DNA from: an uncultured Sutterella sp.
GTDB taxonomy: Bacteria; Pseudomonadota; Gammaproteobacteria; Burkholderiales; Burkholderiaceae_F
Reading direction: 5' to 3'
Assembly (NCBI GenBank): GCA_937906995.1
Contig: CALESB010000050.1
Coordinates: 1 to 17,678 of the forward strand
Length of the DNA stretch: 17,678 bases
The notes under the pieces were generated by a model. That model was not told the DNA's origin. It was given only the letters and a program-made list of their open reading frames with translations, and did no database searches. Of this stretch, positions 13,333 to 17,678 are shown one piece after another. Positions within the stretch are counted from its first letter, which is position 1. Each line of letters opens with the position of its first letter. A program made the position numbers and the translations under genes.

Positions 13333-13390
13333 CCCTGTTAGGGACATCAACCCTAACGGGGCGTGGTGTCCCTTCTTTTTAGGAGACACG
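13333..13390 (+). promoter_or_regulatory. Leader RNA switch (copy 8) before the 92-aa / HigB-like pair
   Basis: A-B: CCCTGTTAGGG (13333-13343) with CCCTAACGGGG (13351-13361), 11 bp with one G-U pair. A-C: AGGGACATCA (13340-13349) with TGGTGTCCCT (13364-13373), 10 bp with one G-U pair, then TC-T5. C-D: GTGTC-CCT (13366-13373) with AGG-A-GACAC (13381-13389), 8 bp and one bulge, covering the SD AGGA. ATG at 13391. The clearest copy for all three pairings. Confidence 0.82.
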
Positions 13391-13669
13391 ATGGATAGGA
13401 TCACTCAGTATAAAAAGTCGATTTTTGTCCTTTTCATGGTTATCGACCACTTTCTCAATTCTCACTCTTCAACGCGATTAAGAAACAATCTCGTTCGACA
13501 AAAGCTGGCTCTGCATCAAGCGCGAGACTTCAAAAAGGCGATCGACCAATTGCTCTCGAATAAGCCTGACGCACTGCCAGCTACGTGTGACGACATTGAA
13601 GCTTTGAAAAGTATTGCGAAACGCTTGGAGCGTTTTATCAGTCAATACGAAGGAGGGGGTGATGATTGA
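13391..13669 (+). CDS. Hypothetical small protein, 92 aa
   Basis: Not recognised. It is helical and basic in the first 60 residues (RLRNNLVRQKLALHQARDFKKAIDQL), with a second helix near the end (IEALKSIAKRLERFISQ) and an acidic Gly-rich tail GGGDD. Its 3' end contains the SD and start of the HigB-like gene (8-base overlap), so the two are made together from one leader-controlled transcript. By position it could be the partner or antitoxin of the HigB-like protein, but it does not look like HigA and has no evident helix-turn-helix. Confidence 0.6.
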   Translation: MDRITQYKKSIFVLFMVIDHFLNSHSSTRLRNNLVRQKLALHQARDFKKAIDQLLSNKPDALPATCDDIEALKSIAKRLERFISQYEGGGDD

Positions 13670-13922
13670 GAATTTTGCGCACAAAGGATTGGAAAGATTT
13701 TCCAAAACGGGGTGCGCAAGTGGAATAACCTCTTCGCATATTCCTCGGCTCAAGGCGATTTTAGCTCTGCTCACACAGGCTAAGAACCCCTTTGAGATTC
13801 AAGACGGTTCTTTGCACTCCATTGCCAGAGCCAGTGGCAATCAACGAGGGATTTATAGCCTCCGTCGTAAAACCCATGATTTAATGACATGGATCACTCC
13901 CGATACTCATATCACCTCCTGA
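13662..13922 (+). CDS. HigB-like protein lacking part of the catalytic set, 86 aa
   Basis: The first ~65 residues match HigB/RelE-superfamily mRNA-cleaving toxins: IENFAHKGLERFSKTG (2-17), a GITSSHIPRLKAILALLTQAKNPFEI run, then LHSI (51-54) and GNQRGIYS (59-66). From memory of HigB from Proteus, the conserved NWR of the C-terminal strand and the final Tyr-His are absent: the end reads RRKTHDLMTWITPDTHITS. It may therefore be inactive or have another role. ATG 13662 has a strong GGAGGGGG upstream; an in-frame 13614 start lies inside the 92-aa gene. No HigA antitoxin follows: the IS110 element begins within about 50 bases, so a downstream partner may have been lost to the insertion. Confidence 0.6.
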   Translation: MIENFAHKGLERFSKTGCASGITSSHIPRLKAILALLTQAKNPFEIQDGSLHSIARASGNQRGIYSLRRKTHDLMTWITPDTHITS

Positions 13923-14233
13923 ACGAGAGGCCGGCTTGCTCACCTTGTAGTAAGACCAAAAAATAATATGGAGCCTTTTCGTCTTCACCCGCTATGATGA
14001 AGACGAAGAGCCCGAAACTTCTCACTTAGACTGCGTCGCTTTTTTTGGTGCATTATCACCGTTAAAAAATTGCAGTCTGCCCATCGTACCCCATATTGCT
14101 CTGCCACTGATGTGGCTAGGCGTATGAAAAAATGAGCTTACTTATAGAGTAAGTCTGCTTTTTCATATAACAGGACGTGAGACATTTTAAGGCTCTTCAG
14201 ATCCCAACCTTCACATTAAAAAGGAATCGGATC
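13923..14233 (+). other. Non-coding 5' region of the first IS110-family element
   Basis: No gene is seen between the HigB-like gene and the transposase. Most of the stretch is taken by the candidate bridge RNA (13965-14170); the left end of the element should lie near 13925-13965, but no clear terminal repeat is visible. AAGGA before ATG 14234 is the likely SD. Confidence 0.5.
13965..14170 (+). ncRNA. Candidate bridge RNA of the first IS110 element
   Basis: AATATGG (13965-13971) is complementary to CCATATT (14091-14097). Hairpin 1: 13975-13987 with 13998-14010, 13 bp. Hairpin 2: AGACTGC (14028-14034) with GCAGTCT (14072-14078) and inner GGTG/CACC (14047-14050, 14057-14060); the bases between (14035-14046 and 14061-14071) form an internal loop or weak A-T helix. 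Hairpin 3: TATGAAAAA (14123-14131) with TTTTTCATA (14159-14167) and inner CTTACT/AGTAAG, leaving an internal loop ATGAG / TCTGC. A 5' hairpin plus two hairpins with internal loops, placed upstream of the recombinase, matches the described IS621-type bridge RNA, whose two loops bind target and donor DNA. Confidence 0.6.
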
Positions 14234-15571
14234 ATGAAAAAGTCTACACCTAAAACGAACTCCAAATTACAAACCACGACACAAATCCCTGAAAGTGTCA
14301 TCGCTGCTCTTCACGAGTCTGCTATCGGCATAGATGTTCATGCCGAACTGTTGGTTTGTGCCTATCAAGCCTCATCCAAAACGCATACCATCGAAACGGA
14401 AATCGTTGAATTCGGAACAAAACGAAGTGACCTGGATGCCTTTGCCATATGGTGCAGATCCAAGAATCCCGGAATCATCGTCATGGAATCGACCGGTGTT
14501 TTATGGCGAAGCCCTTACGAAGCTCTTGAGCGAGTTGGCTTTACACACAAGGATTTGGCACTTCTTAATGCCCGTGACGTCAAGGCAGTTCACGGTCGCA
14601 AAACAGACAAAGCCGATGCTAAGCACTTAGCTGAACTAGCTCGACTCAGTGAGCTGAAAAAATCCTTTGTTCCTGATGCTGTATTTCGAGATATGCGTAC
14701 TCTGGCACGGCGCTACCAAACAACGATGAAAGCGCTGGCTACGCAAACCAATGTTTACCACAAGCTACTTAATGGTATTGGTTGCCGCGCAGGCTCCGTC
14801 TTCAGTAATGTGAAAGGCGTTGCTGCCAGTGCTATTTTGGAGGCCAAAGTTCAAAATGACCCCAACTTTGAATCGATTGTTCGCAAAGAGTCGCGCCGGC
14901 TTAGAGCAACGGCAGATGAAATTCTGAATGCCTTGAACTTTGAAATCTCAGAACCTATTCGTCAGCAACTTCTTGGTGAGCAGAAGCGCATTAAAGAAAT
15001 TCAGACTTTTGCTGCTGAGATAATGAAACGGCTAACGGAGTTACAGACACCATTTGCAAAGCAGATTGATCTTTTGATGACAATTCCCGGGATTAAGGAA
15101 ACCGCAGCCAGGCTGATCTTTGCAGAGCTTACGGATAACCTGAAGCAATATTTCTCATCTTCAGAAAAATTTTGCTCTTGGATGGGAATATGTCCGGGGA
15201 ACAATATTTCTGCCAATAAAAGTCATTCGGGATCTTCCGCGAAAGGCAACAAGTGGTTACGAAAAACTTTAGTTGAGTGCGCTCATGGTATCGGCCTTAG
15301 TAAGTGTGCCTTCAAAGAACGTTTTACCGTCTTTAAGATGCGACGAGGCACGTTGAGAGCAGTCATGGCTATTGCTCACCTTTTGGCAAGAGTCATCTTT
15401 GCAGTGTTGAGCAATCAAAAAGTGTTTACGTTGAGTTCCTTGCGGACATACACAGTTCAGGGAGAGTGCGTGAAACGCATTGAACAAAATGTGACTCAAT
15501 TTAACCAGCTGACAAATGACTCGGTGGACGTTATGTTGGTTAACCGAGGAACCGGAGAAGTTATTGGTTAG
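14234..15571 (+). CDS. IS110-family transposase (DEDD recombinase), 445 aa
   Basis: The N-terminal RuvC-like DEDD domain has Asp34 (AIGIDVH), Glu85 (IVMESTGV), Asp125 and Asp128 (KTDKADA). The C-terminal Transposase_20 domain begins near LMTIPGIKETAA and contains the Ser-rich SANKSHSGSSAKGNKWLRKTL, which includes the likely nucleophile serine. A coiled-coil-like helix lies between. The start at 14234 (MKKSTPK) has AAGGA upstream; 14177 is in the structured region. With the upstream RNA it should recombine the element with its target. Intact: no frameshift or stop is seen. Confidence 0.93.
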   Translation: MKKSTPKTNSKLQTTTQIPESVIAALHESAIGIDVHAELLVCAYQASSKTHTIETEIVEFGTKRSDLDAFAIWCRSKNPGIIVMESTGVLWRSPYEALERVGFTHKDLALLNARDVKAVHGRKTDKADAKHLAELARLSELKKSFVPDAVFRDMRTLARRYQTTMKALATQTNVYHKLLNGIGCRAGSVFSNVKGVAASAILEAKVQNDPNFESIVRKESRRLRATADEILNALNFEISEPIRQQLLGEQKRIKEIQTFAAEIMKRLTELQTPFAKQIDLLMTIPGIKETAARLIFAELTDNLKQYFSSSEKFCSWMGICPGNNISANKSHSGSSAKGNKWLRKTLVECAHGIGLSKCAFKERFTVFKMRRGTLRAVMAIAHLLARVIFAVLSNQKVFTLSSLRTYTVQGECVKRIEQNVTQFNQLTNDSVDVMLVNRGTGEVIG

Positions 15572-15738
15572 CTGATCCAATATATGGATGAGTAATTGCG
15601 GCTGTCGCCGCAAGGGGCTTTTGTGCCCCAGAATTCTTCACTGTGGGGATGTCTTCATGAAAAAAGGGCCTGAAGCTTTACACTTCAAACCCTTTAGCCT
15701 CAAAATCAGATTTTTTTCCACAAACCTACGAGGCTGAT
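15572..15738 (+). promoter_or_regulatory. Hairpin-rich spacer between the two transposase genes
   Basis: It holds the two hairpins at 15596-15629 and a nested hairpin AAAGGG-CC-TGAAG (loop CTTTACA) CTTCA-AA-CCCTTT at about 15663-15695. AGCCTC (15696-15701) can pair with GAGGCT (15730-15735), which covers the likely SD (GAGG) of the second transposase. Such SD masking would hold transposase levels low. Confidence 0.45.
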
Positions 15739-16884
15739 ATGAATCATAGCACGACACCCCAAACAGAACAGAATCTTTTCGCTCATTACTACATTGGGCA
15801 AGACCTGCATCAAGACAACGTAGTTGTCCACGTCTGCCGTAACGAATTTTCCAACGGTTCCATTCGCAGCAAGACCATCCTCTCCAAGAAGTTCAGCATT
15901 GTTGGCCCAGAAGCTATCGCTGCTTACTTCAAGGCGCTTGAACCTTACTGCTTCAACCAGCCGCATACGGCGATCGTTGAGTCGACCTACAACTGGTATT
16001 GGATGGCTGATGGGTTTGAATCCCGAGGCTGGAATCTTCTACTTGCAGACCCAAGCACAGTGAGTCGTGCAAACATCAAGTACGCCGACGACTACACAGA
16101 CGCTGCTTATTTGGCTGAGTGCTTACGCACTGGGTCTCTTCGAACCACTTGGGTCATGCCGAAAGACGACCGAGCAATTCGTGATCTTGCCCGCTACCGA
16201 ATGACCTTGGTCGAAGACCGAGCTCGCCTGAAAACGATCATTGTCAACATGATTACGAATCACCTGTCCATCAAACTGACTTCGGACAAGCTGATAAGGG
16301 AAATTGACAAATCGGTTGAGGCCGCCATCGAGTCACCAAGCGAAGAAGTGGCACAACAAGTGTTAGCAACTTACTTCGACCACAGGTTGGTGCGCATCAA
16401 GGTTGGATCGTTGCTGAACCGGATCCGCTTTTTGGCAACAGAGATTGAGCAACTAGATCAAGAGCTTCTCTCGTTACTGAAGCCAAATCTCTACTCCAAG
16501 TCTCTCCAGACGATCAAGGGTTGCGGATTTGTAACATCTATGATCATCGCTCTGGAGATCGGTGAAATCGAGCGATTCAACACACACAAGGATTTTGTTT
16601 CTTACTGTCGTCTGGCACCTACATCAAAGCTTTCAAACGGAAAGTCCAAGGGTGTAGGCAACGCGAAGAACGGGAACGCCTACTTGAGCTGGGCTTTCAC
16701 GGAATTGGCCAACCTAGTGGTACGCTTCAATCCTGAAGCCAAACGCTACTACGACCGCCCCTTCAATCGCTCCCGTCTGCGTGTTAAGGCCATTCGCTCT
16801 TTAGCAGCCAAGATGGCTCGTGCAATCTTTATGATGCTCAAGCATGGCGAAACCTTCGATCTGAAGCGTTGCTTTGGTTGCTAA
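15739..16884 (+). CDS. IS110/IS1111-type transposase, 381 aa
   Basis: A DEDD domain is seen with Asp22 (YYIGQDLH), Glu81 (AIVESTYN), and Asp117/118 and Asp121 (KYADDYTDAAYLAE). The C-terminal Transposase_20 part starts near LQTIKGCGFVTSMIIALEIG and includes LAPTSKLSNGKSKGVGNAKNG with the likely catalytic Ser, then the helical YLSWAFTELANLVVR. It shares only the family motifs with the first transposase, so the two are not recent duplicates. The start has GAGG eight bases or so upstream, potentially masked by AGCCTC at 15696-15701. Complete, with no frameshift. Confidence 0.92.
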   Translation: MNHSTTPQTEQNLFAHYYIGQDLHQDNVVVHVCRNEFSNGSIRSKTILSKKFSIVGPEAIAAYFKALEPYCFNQPHTAIVESTYNWYWMADGFESRGWNLLLADPSTVSRANIKYADDYTDAAYLAECLRTGSLRTTWVMPKDDRAIRDLARYRMTLVEDRARLKTIIVNMITNHLSIKLTSDKLIREIDKSVEAAIESPSEEVAQQVLATYFDHRLVRIKVGSLLNRIRFLATEIEQLDQELLSLLKPNLYSKSLQTIKGCGFVTSMIIALEIGEIERFNTHKDFVSYCRLAPTSKLSNGKSKGVGNAKNGNAYLSWAFTELANLVVRFNPEAKRYYDRPFNRSRLRVKAIRSLAAKMARAIFMMLKHGETFDLKRCFGC

Positions 16885-16919
16885 GGAGTAACAAGTGACG
16901 ATAACGAACATCAAGAACA

Positions 16920-17053
16920 CGTCGAACTTTCAAAGCCACGGCTGGAGGGATGGTCCGCCATAGAGACCCGTGATCCCGAATCGGATTGAGAGTTCGACGC
17001 CTCCTCAAAAGCTGGCTCTGGGCAACCAGGGCTGGCAACTGAGGTGTCAGTTG
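16920..17053 (+). ncRNA. Candidate bridge RNA downstream of the second transposase
   Basis: CGTCGAACT (16920-16928) pairs with AGTTCGACG (16991-16999), 9 bp perfect. Inside, CACGG (16937-16941) pairs with CCGTG (16968-16972) and ATGG-tccg-CCAT (16950-16961), leaving an internal loop CTGGAGGG / AGAGAC. Next, CCTC (17000-17003) pairs with GAGG (17041-17044) around CTCTGG-GCAA-CCAGGG (17016-17031), leaving a second internal loop (12 and 9 bases). CAACTG/CAGTTG (17036-17041, 17048-17053) is an alternative or terminal hairpin. Two stem-internal-loop-stem units are what bridge RNAs show. Confidence 0.58.
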
Positions 17054-17059
17054 ACAGCC

Positions 17060-17678
17060 TACACTTTCGAGCGTTGGCTTTGGGTAATTAAGGCCTATCT
17101 TTTAGATTGATGAAGTAAAGTCGCTTTCGCGGCATAAACGGCTGGCTTCGCCTCGCATTTATTCCACGACGACTTGACTTCAGCACCAAGGCTCTACCGT
17201 TGGCTGTCAAGTGGTAACAACAACCCACTGAATATACGGAAAACGACCGAAACCTGAGCCCTTTTGAGGGTGGACTGCTCTTCGGAGCACAACCGCAGTT
17301 CCTGAATAAATCCATGGGACAGATATTCGGCGCAGAGTCGAGTTGATGGGCTTTCAAGTGTGAAAGCTGGGACTTGCGTATGGACGAAGGCAACTTCGGC
17401 GCGCTTGTCTAGATCCGGATAGTGTGCCTGCTACGGGTTCCTTGAAGGGACCAGGGCAATTTACAACTCTATCGATACGTATGAACGTATAAGCACGTGG
17501 CCTTGTTGTGGGCGTCCATTCTTTTATCCCTGAGCAAGGAAATTCTACTTTATGGCTGGATAAACATCTGCCAGGGATTTTTACAAACTAAGCTCTATTG
17601 CTTGACAAGGGAGGTGAAATGTGTCCCTCCCGAAATGGGAGAGAATAAGTTTAGACAATTACTTTAAAGAGGACCCAT
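17060..17678 (+). other. Hairpin-dense non-coding region at the window end; possibly a HEARO/omega-type RNA or other structured RNA
   Basis: No gene recognised. Seen: TGAAGTAAAGTCG (17111-17123) with CGACTTGACTTCA (17170-17182), 12 of 13 pairs; TGCTC-TTCG-GAGCA (17276-17289); GCTTTCA-AGTG-TGAAAGC (17350-17367); CGAAG-GCAA-CTTCG (17385-17398); GGTTCC/GGGACC (17436-17452); ATACGT-ATGA-ACGTAT (17475-17490); and competing GGGAGG/CCTCCC (17609-17614, 17626-17631) and CTCCC/GGGAG (17627-17631, 17637-17641). AGAGGA followed by CCCAT at the very end looks like an SD and the first bases of a start codon beyond the window. IscB nucleases carry a structured omega (HEARO) RNA directly upstream, so this is one option. 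Confidence 0.4.

Larger units (their letters stand above)
13965..15630 (+). mobile_element. IS110-family element, IS110-group layout (ends approximate)
   Basis: It comprises the 5' structured region and the DEDD transposase at 14234-15571, followed by two hairpins: TTGCGGC-tgtc-GCCGCAA (15596-15613) and GGGGC-ttttgt-GCCCC (15614-15629). IS110 elements lack clear terminal repeats, so the ends are estimates. The element separates the HigB-like gene from whatever followed it. Confidence 0.6.
15655..17060 (+). mobile_element. Second IS110-family element, IS1111-like layout (ends approximate)
   Basis: Transposase at 15739-16884 with structured RNA after the gene (16920-17053), the arrangement reported for the IS1111 group, in contrast to the first element. 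Ends could not be fixed; the hairpin at about 15663-15695 and the CAACTG/CAGTTG hairpin at 17036-17053 are plausible near-end structures. Confidence 0.5.

Noticed and set aside
1494..13390. Reading the repeated leaders as a CRISPR array or ordinary dispersed DNA repeats
   Set aside because: Copies share architecture and pairing rather than sequence identity, are spaced by whole genes, and always sit just before a start codon; no uniform repeat or spacer is seen.
17088..17393. 101-aa minus-strand frame in the terminal non-coding region
   Set aside because: Its sequence is made of hairpin arms and has no recognisable domain or SD; structured RNA is the simpler explanation.
17401..17678. Group II intron 5' end or domain V at the window end
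   Set aside because: GTGTGCC at about 17423 recalls an intron start, but no domain V-like hairpin or intron-encoded reverse transcriptase is visible in the window.

Overview
The window reads as part of a proteobacterial conjugative or integrative element (plasmid, ICE or a hybrid), not ordinary chromosome. The evidence is a plus-strand run of DNA-processing genes: a CobS/MoxR-type AAA+ ATPase, SSB, a Bet/RecT annealase, a YqaJ/lambda-type exonuclease, a DUF3150-like protein, a CobT-like VWA protein and a zinc-finger Toprim primase-like protein. As far as I recall, this set also occurs on SXT/R391 ICEs and IncA/C plasmids. The host cannot be fixed; a beta- or gammaproteobacterium is likely.

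Layout. 1-304: non-coding and hairpin-rich, ending like the right end of an IS200/IS605-type (TnpB) element. 272-514 (-): small unknown gene. 583-599: 17-bp palindrome; 654-683: bidirectional terminator. 699-1493 (-): possible DUF1845/PFL_4669-family protein. 1553-1963: long non-coding region with ordered hairpins. 2032-3021: AAA+ ATPase. 3242-4031: RelB/DinJ-like antitoxin plus GNAT toxin. 4118-4666: ssb. 4719-5489: Fic enzyme. 5563-7557: bet and exonuclease. 7626-10150: small membrane protein, unknown 300-aa protein, DUF3150-like protein. 10241-13324: VWA protein and Toprim protein. 13391-13922: two small overlapping genes, the second HigB-like. About 13925-17060: two different IS110-family elements, each with a bridge-RNA-like region, upstream of the CDS in the first and downstream in the second. 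17060-17678: no gene seen, dense hairpins, and possibly the start of another gene at the very end.

The main discovery candidate is a family of leader RNAs. Nine genes or operons (starts at 1493-, 2032, 4118, 5563, 7626, 8001, 8984, 10241, 13391) are preceded by a 59-74 nt leader with one architecture: segment A, segment B, segment C, a U-rich tract, then segment D containing the Shine-Dalgarno. In most copies A pairs with B, A alternatively pairs with C, and C alternatively pairs with D. The sequences differ between copies but the complementarities are kept, which looks like covariation inside one window. The A-C hairpin runs straight into the U tract (terminator-like); the C-D hairpin has the U tract as its loop and hides the SD. 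This suggests one element-wide riboregulatory switch on each transcription or translation unit. Genes without it are either coupled to an upstream gene (exonuclease, Toprim, HigB-like) or look like later insertions (toxin-antitoxin pair, Fic).

Co-working inferred: SSB, Bet and the exonuclease form a lambda-Red-like recombination system. The AAA+ and VWA proteins are a CobS/CobT-like ATPase-effector pair, with the DUF3150-like protein as a possible third member. The Toprim protein probably acts in DNA replication. The leader family would co-regulate them.
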